Assembly (NCBI GenBank): GCA_937892955.1
Contig: CALBKH010000083.1
Span: forward strand, 1-64,000
Length of the DNA stretch: 64,000 nucleotides
Direction: 5' to 3'
From: an uncultured Alphaproteobacteria bacterium
Lineage (GTDB): Bacteria > Pseudomonadota > Alphaproteobacteria > Rhizobiales > Ancalomicrobiaceae
Position 1 is the first letter of the stretch. The number at the start of each line of letters is the position of its first letter. Below, in pieces: positions 52,612-60,948 of the stretch. The position numbers were made by a program, and so were the translations under genes. The notes under the pieces were generated by a model, which ran no database searches, was not told the origin of the DNA, and saw only the letters and a list, made by a program, of their open reading frames with translations.

Positions 52612-53541
52612 TCATGCCCCGACGACGAAGAAGTCGGGGCCGCCCCGCGCCTTCAACTCGCGCCCGGCATCGCGGCCGAGCGCCTCCGCCGCGGTGATCG
52701 GCCCGCGCCGCGTCGTGGCGTGCGCCTCCGATCCGTCGGGCCGCAGGATCAACCCCTCGAAGACGATCTCGTCGCCCTCGACGTGCGCCAGCCCGGCGAT
52801 CGGTGTCCGGCACGACCCGTCGAGCTCGGCGAGGAAGGCGCGCTCGAGCGTCAGCGCCACCGCCGTCTCGGCGTGATGGATGAGGGCGATCATGGCGTTC
52901 ACCTCGGTGTCGCCCATCCGGCTCTCGATGCAGATCGCCCCCTGACCGACGGCCGGCAGGAAATCCGCGGTTTCGAGGAGCGAGGTCGCCACCGCCTCCT
53001 GGCCGAGCCGCTTGAGGCCGGCGAAGGCGAGGAGCGTCGCGTCGGCGACGCCGTCGCCGAGCTTCTTCAGCCGCGTCTGGACGTTGCCGCGGAACTCCAC
53101 CACCTCGAGGTCGGGGCGCAGCCGCTGGACCATCGCCCGCCGCCGGAGCGACGAGGTGCCGACCCGCGACCCCGCCGGAAGGTCGGCGAGGCTCTTCGCG
53201 CTCGGCGACAGGAAGGCGTCGCGTACATCCTCACGCGGCAGAAAGCCGGAGATGAACAGCCCCTCGGGCAGGACCGTCGGCATGTCCTTGGAGGAATGCA
53301 CGGCGAGGTCGATCGACCGATCGAGCAGCGCCGTCTCGATCTCCTTGGTGAACAGCCCCTTGCCCCCGACCTCGCTCAGCGGCCGATCGAGGATCATGTC
53401 GCCGGAGGTTTTGATCACCACGATCTCGAAGTCGCTTTCCGGCCGGCCGGTCGCCGCCATCAGCCGGGCGCGCGTCTCGTGGGCCTGGGCGAGCGCCAAC
53501 GGGCTGCCTCGCGTGCCGATTTTGACGGTCTCGGTCGACAT
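52612..53541 (-). CDS. hemC: Hydroxymethylbilane synthase (porphobilinogen deaminase)
   Basis: HemC links four porphobilinogens into hydroxymethylbilane for heme synthesis. The 309-residue product is the standard length when started at ATG 53541 (MSTETVKIGTRGSPLALAQA). It has the catalytic region VHSSKDMPT near 81-89, the RVGTSSLRR phosphate/acetate-binding motif near 126-134, and the dipyrromethane-cofactor cysteine Cys244 in DGSCRTPIAG. The frame extends 25 codons further upstream, but that region is not family-like. It heads the hemC-hemD-hemY operon and is divergent from tsaD. Confidence 0.95.
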   Translation of the reverse strand: MSTETVKIGTRGSPLALAQAHETRARLMAATGRPESDFEIVVIKTSGDMILDRPLSEVGGKGLFTKEIETALLDRSIDLAVHSSKDMPTVLPEGLFISGFLPREDVRDAFLSPSAKSLADLPAGSRVGTSSLRRRAMVQRLRPDLEVVEFRGNVQTRLKKLGDGVADATLLAFAGLKRLGQEAVATSLLETADFLPAVGQGAICIESRMGDTEVNAMIALIHHAETAVALTLERAFLAELDGSCRTPIAGLAHVEGDEIVFEGLILRPDGSEAHATTRRGPITAAEALGRDAGRELKARGGPDFFVVGA

Positions 53542-53720
53542 CTTCGATTGCACGTCCTTCCCACCCGATGATACGGCAGGGCCGCCAGAGAGGTGCGGAC
53601 CCGGCCGGACTGCCACGATGTCGTCCCTCTCTAGAGGAAGTCGCGCCGCCTCGCCATGGGGCGGATGGACGGAATAACCCCGATGGGCGGGTCGCAGCGA
53701 CCCGAAACGACGAGTTCGAC

Positions 53721-54797
53721 GTGCTGATCCTCGGCATCGAGACCAGTTGCGACGAGACCGCCGCCGCCGTGGTGGCGCGCGACGCGGACGGCCGCGGCCG
53801 CATCCTCGCCGACGTCGTCCACTCCCAGCTCGCCGATCACGCCCCCTTCGGCGGTGTCGTCCCCGAGATCGCCGCCCGCGCCCATGTCGAGATCCTCGAC
53901 GGCCTGATCGACCGCGCCATGCGCGACGCCGGCGTCGGTTTCTCCGACCTCTCCGGCGTCGCCGCCACCGCCGGCCCCGGCCTCATCGGCGGCGTCATCG
54001 TCGGCCTGATGACCGCCAAGGCGATCGCCGACGTCCACGCCCTTCCGCTCGTCGCCGTCAACCACCTCGAGGGCCATGCCCTGACGCCGCGGCTGACCGA
54101 CGACGTCGCCTTCCCCTATCTGCTGCTGCTGGTCTCCGGCGGCCACACCCAGTTCGTCGCCGTCGAGGGCCTCGGGCGCTACCGCCGCCTCGGCACCACC
54201 ATCGACGACGCCCTCGGCGAGGCCTTCGACAAGACCGCCAAGCTCCTCGGCCTGCCCTATCCCGGCGGACCACAGGTCGAGCGTCTCGCCCGCGCCGGCG
54301 ACGACGCCCGCTTCGATCTGCCGCGCCCCTTGATGCGCCGCGACAGCCTCGATTTCTCCTTCTCCGGCCTGAAGACGGCGCTGCGCCTCGAGGCGGAGGC
54401 CCTCCAGCCGCTCGACGATGCCACAGTCGCCGACCTCTGCGCCGGCTTCCAGGCGGCCGTCACCGACGTCATCCGCTTCAAGGCCAAGCTCGCGCTGAAG
54501 CGCTTCCGCGAATTGACCGGCGTCGCCGCCCCGACCTTGGTCACCGCCGGCGGCGTCGCCGCCAACAAAGCCGTCGCCGGGGCATTGGCCGAAGCCGCCG
54601 CGACCGTCGGCGGCCGTGTCGTCGTGCCGCCCGGAAAGCTCTGCACCGACAACGGCGCGATGATCGCCTGGGCCGGCGTGGAGCGTCTCGCCGCGGGCCT
54701 CGTCGACGGCCTCGACGCCCGCGCCCGCGCCCGCTGGCCGCTCGATGCCGACGCGGCCCCGAAACTCGGATCCGGCCAGTTGGGAGCCAAGGCATGA
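53721..54797 (+). CDS. tsaD: tRNA N6-threonylcarbamoyltransferase TsaD
   Basis: TsaD transfers the threonylcarbamoyl group to A37 of tRNAs reading ANN codons. The start is GTG 53721, giving the exact family N-terminus MLILGIETSCDETAAAVV; the frame upstream is open but unrelated. The 358-residue product has the metal-binding NHLEGH near 114-119, LLLVSGGHTQ near 135-144 and CTDNGAMIAWAG near 313-324. It overlaps gpsA by four bases. Confidence 0.95.
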   Translation: MLILGIETSCDETAAAVVARDADGRGRILADVVHSQLADHAPFGGVVPEIAARAHVEILDGLIDRAMRDAGVGFSDLSGVAATAGPGLIGGVIVGLMTAKAIADVHALPLVAVNHLEGHALTPRLTDDVAFPYLLLLVSGGHTQFVAVEGLGRYRRLGTTIDDALGEAFDKTAKLLGLPYPGGPQVERLARAGDDARFDLPRPLMRRDSLDFSFSGLKTALRLEAEALQPLDDATVADLCAGFQAAVTDVIRFKAKLALKRFRELTGVAAPTLVTAGGVAANKAVAGALAEAAATVGGRVVVPPGKLCTDNGAMIAWAGVERLAAGLVDGLDARARARWPLDADAAPKLGSGQLGAKA

Positions 54798-55816
54798 CCT
54801 CGACCATCGCCCCTCGTCCGATCGAGACCGTCGCGGTTCTGGGCGCCGGCGCCTGGGGCACGGCGCTCGCCCTCGTCGCCGCCCGCGCCGGACGCGACGT
54901 CCGCCTGTGGTCGCGCGATCCCGAGACCGTCGCCGAGATCGGCGATCGCGGCACCAATTCGGCCTTCCTCGGCGACATTCGCCTCGATCCCGGCCTCTAC
55001 GCCACCACCGACGCGCCCGCCGCCCTCGCCGGCGCCGACATGGTGATCCTCGCGGTTCCCGCCCAGGTCACTCGCGACGTCGCCCGCGAATTCGCCGCGG
55101 CCTGTCCCGCCGGCATCCCCGTCGTCTCCGCCGCCAAGGGCCTCGAACACGGCACTCACGCGACGATGACCCGGGTCATCGCCGACGAATTGCCCCATGT
55201 GGTGCCCGCCGTCCTCTCCGGTCCGAGCTTCGCCACCGACGTGGCGCGCGGCCTGCCGACCGCGGTCACCGTGGCGGCCGCCGACGATGCGGTCGCCGAA
55301 GCGATCGCCGTCGCCCTCTCCTCGTCGAGCTTCCGCCCCTACGCCTCGCACGACCTCGTCGGCGTCCAGATCGGCGGGGCGCTGAAGAACGTGCTGGCCA
55401 TCGCCTCCGGCATCGTCGTCGGCCGCGGCCTCGGCGCCAGCGCCCAAGCCGCGCTCACCGCCCGCGGCTTCGCCGAACTGACCCGCCTCGGCCGAGCGCT
55501 CGGGGCGGAACCGGAGACCATGATGGGCCTCTCCGGCCTCGGCGATCTGGTGCTCACCGCCACCTCGCCGCAATCGCGCAACTTCTCGCTCGGCCATGCC
55601 ATCGGCGCCGGCGGCTCGGTCGTCGACCTCACCCGCCACGGCACCAAACTCGCCGAAGGGGTCCACACCGCCGCCGTGGCGGTGGACTTCGCCGCACTCC
55701 ACGGCGTCGAACTGCCGATCACCGCGGCGATCGCCGACGTCGTCTGCGAGAAGATCGACGTCGCCGGCGCCATCGACCGCCTGATGAGCCGGCCGCTGAA
55801 ACGCGAGACGGCGTGA
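54794..55816 (+). CDS. gpsA: Glycerol-3-phosphate dehydrogenase [NAD(P)+]
   Basis: GpsA reduces dihydroxyacetone phosphate to glycerol-3-phosphate, the backbone of phospholipids and triacylglycerol. The 340-residue product has the Rossmann motif VAVLGAGAWGTALALVAA at about 13-30, SAAKGLE near 113-119, LSGPSFATDVARG near 138-150, the catalytic lysine in IGGALKNVLAIASG near 193-206, and GLSGLGDLVLTATS near 250-263. The order tsaD-gpsA divergent from hemC is common in this class of bacteria. Confidence 0.95.
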   Translation: MTSTIAPRPIETVAVLGAGAWGTALALVAARAGRDVRLWSRDPETVAEIGDRGTNSAFLGDIRLDPGLYATTDAPAALAGADMVILAVPAQVTRDVAREFAAACPAGIPVVSAAKGLEHGTHATMTRVIADELPHVVPAVLSGPSFATDVARGLPTAVTVAAADDAVAEAIAVALSSSSFRPYASHDLVGVQIGGALKNVLAIASGIVVGRGLGASAQAALTARGFAELTRLGRALGAEPETMMGLSGLGDLVLTATSPQSRNFSLGHAIGAGGSVVDLTRHGTKLAEGVHTAAVAVDFAALHGVELPITAAIADVVCEKIDVAGAIDRLMSRPLKRETA

Positions 55817-55864
55817 GGCGAGCGGACCGGTGAGGCCGGGCTCGCACGAACGACGAGCCCTGCG

Positions 55865-56350
55865 TCAGTCGCTCGAGCGGCAGGCATCGACGAAAGCCGC
55901 GAGTTTGCGCTTCGCCGCAGCGTCGAACGCCGCGGACATCCGCTTCTCGCCCGCCGCGAGGGTGACATCGCCCCGACCCTTCGAAAGCAGCGCGAGAGCG
56001 CCGTCGTTCGCCTCGACGACGGTGAGGAGCTCGCTGCCGCCCGTCATCTCGAAATTCGGGCTCTTGACCGAAACGCCGGTCAGCGTGGCCGTGGCCTTAC
56101 CGGAGACGACCGTCACGGAGACCCGGTCGAAGGCGCCCTGGCCGAGCTGCAATTCGGCTCCGATCCGCAGTTCGATACGGCCGCCACCGAGGCATATCTC
56201 CTCGAGCGTTCGATCGACCTCGCTCTCGTTCGGCATGATCTCGATCGCGGCCTTCTTGGCCGTGGTGACGACGTGGTCGGCGGCCGACGCCGGGGTGCAG
56301 ACGATGAGCAGCGATGCCGCCACGATGGCACGACCGATCGATGTCTTCAT
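55865..56350 (-). CDS. Exported hypothetical protein
   Basis: The 161-residue product has a clear Sec signal peptide (MKTSIGRAIVAASLLIVCTP, cleavage after ASA at about 24). The mature part is about 137 residues with an alternating beta-strand look (IELRIGAELQLGQG, VSVTVVSGKATATLTGVSV) and a C-terminal helix with one cysteine; another cysteine is in EEICLGGG. ATG 56350 follows GGGAGAT. The family is not recognised; a periplasmic role is likely. It converges with gpsA. Confidence 0.7.
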   Translation of the reverse strand: MKTSIGRAIVAASLLIVCTPASAADHVVTTAKKAAIEIMPNESEVDRTLEEICLGGGRIELRIGAELQLGQGAFDRVSVTVVSGKATATLTGVSVKSPNFEMTGGSELLTVVEANDGALALLSKGRGDVTLAAGEKRMSAAFDAAAKRKLAAFVDACRSSD

Positions 56351-56624
56351 GGTGGATCTCCCGCGATGATGTTCCGTCCCGGCCCCGATCGGCGTCTCGA
56401 TCCCTTCGACGGCACGGACGACCGTGCCGCGAAGTGTGATCGCACCCGACCGCAAGCGTCACTCGTACGACGACAGAATGCGATCGAGCCGTGTCGTTGG
56501 CCAGTGCCCCGATGCCAGTCACCGTACGTCGAGCCGACCGTCGACCCGGGGGAATGCCTTGATCTCGGACGCCACCCCCTCTAACTCTCCAACGAACCCC
56601 ATTCTCGACCCCGAGGCCGACCTC

Positions 56625-56915
56625 ATGCTCTTCGCCGCCATGTGCCACGACAAGCCCGACCACCTCGCCGTCCGTCTCGCCACCCGCGACGCCCATGTCG
56701 CCTGGCTGAAGGGGATGGGCGCGAAGGTGCGCATCGCCGGCCCGTTCCTCGACGACACCGGCGAGATCATGCAGGGCTCGATCGTGGTGATCGAGGCCGA
56801 GACCCTCGCCGAGGCGAAGGCCACCTTCGCCACCGACCCCTATGCGGTGGCCGGCCTCTTCGCCGACGCCGAGATCCGGCCCTGGCGCTGGGTCGTCGGC
56901 GCGCCGACGGCGTGA
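56625..56915 (+). CDS. YciI family protein
   Basis: This 96-residue protein has the YciI ferredoxin-like fold. The conserved histidine and aspartate lie in CHDKPDHLAVRLATRDAHVAWLKG, with RIAGPFLDDTGEIMQGSIVVIEA and FATDPYAVAGLFADAEIRPWRWVVG at the end. Start ATG 56625 gives the standard N-terminus MLFAAMCHDK. YciI proteins are small enzymes or dimeric domains of mostly unknown substrate. It lies eight bases before the EVE gene, and in many relatives it sits near gpsA and tsaD. Confidence 0.88.
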   Translation: MLFAAMCHDKPDHLAVRLATRDAHVAWLKGMGAKVRIAGPFLDDTGEIMQGSIVVIEAETLAEAKATFATDPYAVAGLFADAEIRPWRWVVGAPTA

Positions 56916-56923
56916 GGCGCACT

Positions 56924-57343
56924 ATGGCTCATTGGCTCTACAAGTCCGAACCCGACGTCTGGTCGTGGGACGATCAGGTCGCCGCCGGCGAGACCGGCAC
57001 CTACTGGGAAGGCGTGCGCAACCATCTCGCCAACAACCACATGAAGGCGATGAAGGTCGGTGATCGCGGCTTCTTCTACCATTCGAACGAAGGCAAGGCC
57101 GTCGTCGGGGTGGTCGAGGTCGCCGCCGCCTGGGCGCCCGATCTCGCCGACCCCAAGGGCACCTTCGGCGCGGTGACGCTGAAGGCGGTCGAACCGCTTC
57201 CCGTCCCGGTGACGCTCGCCGCCATCAAGACCGATCCGCGGCTCGCCGAGATGGTGCTGGTCAAGAACTCCCGCCTCTCGGTGCAACCGGTCACCGACGA
57301 GGAATGGCGGCTCATCCGCGAACTCGGGGGGCTCGGCGGTTGA
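56924..57343 (+). CDS. EVE domain protein
   Basis: The 139-residue single-domain EVE protein of the PUA-like superfamily has the conserved WLYKSEPDVWSWDD near 4-17, WEGVRNHLANNHMKAMKVGDRGFFYHS near 28-54 and NSRLSVQPVTDEEW near 115-128. EVE domains bind modified bases in nucleic acids. The gene is joined to the next one by an overlapping TTGA. No restriction or RNA-modification gene is adjacent, so the ligand is unknown. Confidence 0.93.
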   Translation: MAHWLYKSEPDVWSWDDQVAAGETGTYWEGVRNHLANNHMKAMKVGDRGFFYHSNEGKAVVGVVEVAAAWAPDLADPKGTFGAVTLKAVEPLPVPVTLAAIKTDPRLAEMVLVKNSRLSVQPVTDEEWRLIRELGGLGG

Positions 57344-58014
57344 GCGACGGACGGATCGGCGACGCCGCGGAGTTCATCCGCTCGAACACCCGCCTGCAGG
57401 CGCCGCCGCACGTCCCCGAGATCTCGCTCCACCTCGCCGACGAGGCGATGGATCTGTGGAAGCTGACCGAGGAGGAGCTCGACACCCTCGGTCTGCCGCT
57501 GCCCTTCTGGGCCTTCGCCTGGGCCGGCGGCCAGGCGCTCGCCCGCTGGATCCTCGATCATCCCGAGACGGTCGCGGGGAAGAACGTCCTGGTCTTCGCC
57601 GCCGGTTCCGGCCTCGAGGCGATCGCCGCGGTCAAGGCCGGTGCCGCCCGCGTCTTCGCCACCGAGATCGACCCCTTCGCCCTCGTCGCCATGGAACTCA
57701 ACGCCGGCATGAACGGCGTCCGTTTCGAGATCGCCGGTCTCGACGTCCTCGACGCCGGTCTCGACGCCGTGCCGTTCCGTCCCGAAACGGTGCTGTTCGG
57801 CGATGTCTTCTTCGAGCGTCCCCTGGCGGACCGCGTCGCCGCTTTCGCGGCGAGCGTGGTGGCGAGTGGGGCGCTCGCCCTCGTCGGCGATCCCGGCCGC
57901 AGCTATCTGCCGAAGGACCGCCTGGACATGCTGGCGGAATACCGGGTTCCCACCACCCGGGCGCTGGAGGACGCCGAAGTCAAGCATTCGGTCGTCTGGC
58001 GTTTCCGCGGCTGA
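57340..58014 (+). CDS. SAM-dependent methyltransferase (ETF-beta/nicotinamide N-methyltransferase-like)
   Basis: The 224-residue class I methyltransferase resembles the group that includes the ETF-beta lysine methyltransferase. It has PLPFWAFAWAGGQALARWIL near 53-72, motif I VLVFAAGSGLEAIAAVKAGA near 86-105, and FGDVFFERPLADRV near 149-162, the DVFYE-like post-II motif. The start is TTG 57340, overlapping the EVE stop; the Shine-Dalgarno is weak. A protein substrate such as ETF-beta is likely from family knowledge, but not proved. Confidence 0.87.
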   Translation: MSDGRIGDAAEFIRSNTRLQAPPHVPEISLHLADEAMDLWKLTEEELDTLGLPLPFWAFAWAGGQALARWILDHPETVAGKNVLVFAAGSGLEAIAAVKAGAARVFATEIDPFALVAMELNAGMNGVRFEIAGLDVLDAGLDAVPFRPETVLFGDVFFERPLADRVAAFAASVVASGALALVGDPGRSYLPKDRLDMLAEYRVPTTRALEDAEVKHSVVWRFRG

Positions 58015-58155
58015 CGTTCACCATCCTGCGAAGATCCCGGCCCCGTCCGCCACCGGAGGGACCGAACTGGCCCGGCGCTTGCGGAACTCTTACCGAAAGA
58101 TCGACGCGCCGTCCCGTTCCGGGACACCCGTCGATCCCGGTGAGAGGCGAGTTCC

Positions 58156-58557
58156 ATGCGGATCGGACGGACGAACGGGATCGGAAACGGCTTCGGCGTC
58201 GAGCGCCGCGCCCTCGATCCGCGTGCCCTCGATCCCTGCGCCTTCGACCGCCGCGTCGAGCCGGCCGCCGGCGCCGCAGGGACCGGCGCCGAGCGCGATC
58301 GGGCCGAACCTTGGACCGACACCCGCGCCCTCGTCCCCGCCACCGCGCCGAAGCGCCACGAGAACGAGACCGAACGGCTGGTGCGTTGGCACGCCCACGC
58401 GCCCTTCCTCGCCCAGCTCGTCGCCACCCGCGAGGATCTCCCCGAGACCCGCCGTCGCCGCCGCGCCGAACCGGCCCGTGCCGCCCGCGCCTATGCCGAC
58501 GTCATGGACGGCCCCGGCCTGCTGGTCCCCGGCTATCTCGTCGACACCGCCCGCTGA
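58156..58557 (+). CDS. Hypothetical protein with conserved APFLAQLVATR segment
   Basis: The 133-residue product is Arg/Ala-rich. The first 60 residues are low-complexity; residues about 75-133 contain HAPFLAQLVATREDLPETR followed by RRRRAEPARAARAYADV and LLVPGYLVDTAR, which reads like a conserved short alphaproteobacterial family. No signal peptide or membrane segment. ATG 58156 follows GAGGCGAG. Function unknown. Confidence 0.6.
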   Translation: MRIGRTNGIGNGFGVERRALDPRALDPCAFDRRVEPAAGAAGTGAERDRAEPWTDTRALVPATAPKRHENETERLVRWHAHAPFLAQLVATREDLPETRRRRRAEPARAARAYADVMDGPGLLVPGYLVDTAR

Positions 58558-58569
58558 AGCGGGTCCGGC

Positions 58570-58980
58570 TCACTGACGCTCGAAGCCGAAATCCCGCCGT
58601 GCGCCGCGGATGGTGATGGTGAAGCCACCCACCACGTCGATCAGCGCGATCACCATCAGGATGAAGAACACCGAGGTCGCCGCGCCGGCGACGGTGAGGA
58701 ATTCCACGAGATAGAGGATGAAGACGCCGAGCGACATCGAATGATCGACGATGGTCGGCGCCGAGGTGCGCGTCGCCTTGACGATCTCGACGAACAGGCA
58801 GACCAGCCCGGCGACGATCAGGAGATCGCCGAACAACAGGGTGAAGCGGGCATCCGACATCATCGCGACGGTGAAGACCGGCGACACCCACGGGTCGCCC
58901 GCCGCGGCGCCGAACACGCCGAAGAGCTGCAGGTTGTAGACGAGGAGCGGCGCGAGGGTCAGCGGGATGTTGAAGAACAT
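58570..58980 (-). CDS. Small four-helix membrane protein, function unknown
   Basis: The 136-residue hydrophobic protein has four predicted membrane segments (about 7-27, 45-65, 80-100, 103-123) and a short charged C-terminus (RGARRDFGFERQ). Polar residues between helices 2 and 3 include KATRTSAPTIVDHS. I do not recognise a named family. It converges with the hypothetical gene at 58156 and has rpmF upstream on the same strand, separated by a terminator. Confidence 0.75.
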   Translation of the reverse strand: MFFNIPLTLAPLLVYNLQLFGVFGAAAGDPWVSPVFTVAMMSDARFTLLFGDLLIVAGLVCLFVEIVKATRTSAPTIVDHSMSLGVFILYLVEFLTVAGAATSVFFILMVIALIDVVGGFTITIRGARRDFGFERQ

Positions 58981-59070
58981 CGGGCGGCATCCTGTGTGGG
59001 GACGGCGAAGCGGGTGAGCGGGAGAATCGCTCGACGGTCTCGATAGGACGAGATGTGGCCGAAAAGAAGA

Positions 59071-59093
59071 AAGGCCGGCGAAACGCCGGCCTT
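59071..59093 (-). terminator. Terminator of rpmF
   Basis: AAGGCCGGCG and CGCCGGCCTT form a perfect 10-bp stem around AAA. On the minus strand it is followed by TCTTCTTTTC, a T-rich tail suited to ending the rpmF transcript. Confidence 0.85.
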
Positions 59094-59116
59094 CGAATTC
59101 TCGTCGGAGCGGACGA

Positions 59117-59299
59117 TCACTCGCCCTTGGGCTCCAGGATCTGGCGCCCGCGATACATGCCGGTCTTCAGATCGACGTGATGCGGACGGCGCAGTTCGCC
59201 GGAATCCTTGTCCTCGACGTAGGTCGGGGCCTTGAGCGCGTCGGCGGAACGGCGCATGCCGCGCTTCGACGGCGAGGTCTTTCTCTTCGGAACGGCCAT
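59117..59299 (-). CDS. rpmF: 50S ribosomal protein L32
   Basis: The 60-residue product begins MAVPKRKTSPSKRGMRRSAD, the invariant L32 start, and ends RGRQILEPKGE. The zinc-binding cysteines found in some L32 proteins are absent, as in other alphaproteobacteria. It stands alone between its terminator and a 331-base gap that must hold its promoter. Confidence 0.97.
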   Translation of the reverse strand: MAVPKRKTSPSKRGMRRSADALKAPTYVEDKDSGELRRPHHVDLKTGMYRGRQILEPKGE

Positions 59300-59630
59300 C
59301 GTTCGTACTCCGGATCTGGCGCGTCGACCTCTACGGTGACGCGAAAACGCGTGCGGGGTGCACCGTCAACCCCGATGCCGAACGGTCCGGACAGCCGGCC
59401 GAAGGCGCAAGATTTCGGTGGATCGGCGCGGCTTATACACACCTCTCGCGGCTTTGACCAGTGCTCGCGGCGTATTTTCCGCGCGACCGCCGGCCCATCC
59501 GACCCCGGCGGTCGAGCGTACACCACGGATACGAAAGACCGCGACCGCCTCTTGGAAAGCCGCCCGTTTCGCGTTAGCTCCGATCGGCCGGCACCGCGAC
59601 GCCGGTGCCGTCCGGAACCGACCCGCGCCG
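59300..59630. other. Gap between divergent rpmF and the prenyl transferase gene
   Basis: No convincing gene is present. Frames on both strands are open, but their composition is that of non-coding high-GC DNA. Promoters for both flanking genes must lie here; I do not see clear -35/-10 pairs. Confidence 0.5.
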
Positions 59631-60569
59631 ATGACCGCAAACCCGACCCTCTTCGAGACCCGGCTCGCCGCCGACGCCGCCCTGATCGAGGCGATGCTCG
59701 AGCGGCTGCTCACCGACGACGCGCTTCCCGGCGAGACCCTGCGCCCGGCCCGCCTCCTCGCCGCCATGCGCCACGCCGTGCTCGGCGGCGGCAAGCGGCT
59801 GCGCCCCTTCCTGATGATCGAGGCGGCGCGGGTGTTCGGCTGCGAGGGCGAGACCGTGGCCCGCGCCGCTTGTGCCGTCGAACTGGTCCACTGCTACAGC
59901 CTGGTCCACGACGACCTGCCGCAGATGGACGACGACGACCTGCGCCGCGGCCGCCCGACCGTCCATCGCGCCTTCGACGAGGCGACCGCCATTCTGGTCG
60001 GCGACGGCTTGCAGAGCCTCGCCTTCGATCTCCTCGCCGATCCGGCGACCCATGCCGATCCGGCGGTGCGCGCCGAACTCGTGCTGCGGCTGGCGCGCGG
60101 CGCCGGCATCGGCGGCATGGTCGGCGGCCAGATGCTCGATCTGGCGGCCGAGGGCCGCTGGACCGCCGACGGTCGCCCGGAAACGCTCGACGACGCTGCG
60201 ATCCGCCGCCTCCAGGCGATGAAGACCGGGGCACTGTTGCGCTTCCCGCTCGAAGCCGGCGCGATCTTTGCCGGCGCCGACCCCGAGCACGTCGCCCGCC
60301 TCGGCCGCTTCGGCGCCATCGTCGGCCTCGCCTTCCAGATCGCCGACGACCTGCTCGACGTCGAGGCCTCGGCCGAGACCATGGGCAAGGCGACCGGCAA
60401 GGACGCCGCCCGCGGCAAGGGCACGCTCGTCGCCCTCCACGGTGTCGCGGCGATGCGGGAGGAGCTTTCCCGTCTGGTCGACGCCGCCACCGCCGAACTC
60501 GCCCCCTACGGCGACCGCGCCGAGACGTTGATCGCGGCCGCGCGCTTCATCGCCGAACGGAGGAGCTGA
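59631..60569 (+). CDS. ispA: Polyprenyl (farnesyl/geranyl) diphosphate synthase
   Basis: The 312-residue trans-isoprenyl diphosphate synthase elongates allylic diphosphates. It has GGGKRLRPFLMIEAARVFG near 51-69, the first aspartate-rich motif in VHDDLPQMDDDDLRRGRPTVH near 92-112, GGMVGGQMLDL near 161-171, MKTGALLRFPLEAGA near 197-211, and the second motif in QIADDLLD near 235-242. Start ATG 59631 is the first that yields the family N-terminus. It is slightly longer than typical IspA. Downstream lies a repeat pair and htpG on the other strand. Confidence 0.92.
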   Translation: MTANPTLFETRLAADAALIEAMLERLLTDDALPGETLRPARLLAAMRHAVLGGGKRLRPFLMIEAARVFGCEGETVARAACAVELVHCYSLVHDDLPQMDDDDLRRGRPTVHRAFDEATAILVGDGLQSLAFDLLADPATHADPAVRAELVLRLARGAGIGGMVGGQMLDLAAEGRWTADGRPETLDDAAIRRLQAMKTGALLRFPLEAGAIFAGADPEHVARLGRFGAIVGLAFQIADDLLDVEASAETMGKATGKDAARGKGTLVALHGVAAMREELSRLVDAATAELAPYGDRAETLIAAARFIAERRS

Positions 60570-60665
60570 GGGAGGCGCCGGCCAGCGGGGTGTTCCCACC
60601 CCTCCTCCCATCATCGCCGGACTCGATCCGGCGATCCATCGGACTCGCCCCCGGGACCGGCGTCC

Positions 60666-60790
60666 GTGCGCGATCCTTCGAGACGGGCCTGCGGCCCTCC
60701 TCAGGATGAGGTGCTGGGGATTTCCAAGCAATGGCGAACGCCTCATGCTGAGGAGGCGCGCCTCGCGCGCCGTCTCGAAGCATCGCGCAC
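60666..60790. repeat. Inverted pair of intergenic repeats between ispA and htpG
   Basis: The 46-base arm at 60666-60711 (GTGCGCGATCCTTCGAGACG ... TCCTCAGGATGAGG) recurs in reverse complement at 60741-60790 with few differences, separated by 29 bases. The motif CTTCGAGAC...CTCAGGATGAGG is a familiar intergenic repeat of many Hyphomicrobiales genomes. It can fold into a large cruciform between two converging genes. The rest of the 379-base gap shows no gene. Confidence 0.8.
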
Positions 60791-60899
60791 GGCATTGAAA
60801 TCGGCTGATCGAACTACGCAGAGGTTCCCGTGAGGGGTGGGGACCCCGTGCCGTGCCACACCGGCATGCGGCCTCCTCGTTCTCCTCCCCGAAACGAAA

Positions 60900-60921
60900 A
60901 CGGCGGGCCGAAGCCCGCCGT
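60900..60921 (-). terminator. Terminator of htpG
   Basis: ACGGCGGGC and GCCCGCCGT form a 9-bp stem with loop CGAA. On the minus strand TTTTCGTTTC follows, giving a usable T-rich tail 28 bases after the htpG stop codon. Confidence 0.8.
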
Positions 60922-60948
60922 CGAATTTCGTCCCGCTCGACCGGAGGC

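Noticed and set aside
58156..58400. Minus-strand frames and Arg-rich frames around the 133-residue hypothetical
   Set aside because: Only the plus-strand frame shows a conserved-looking C-terminal segment and a plausible Shine-Dalgarno.
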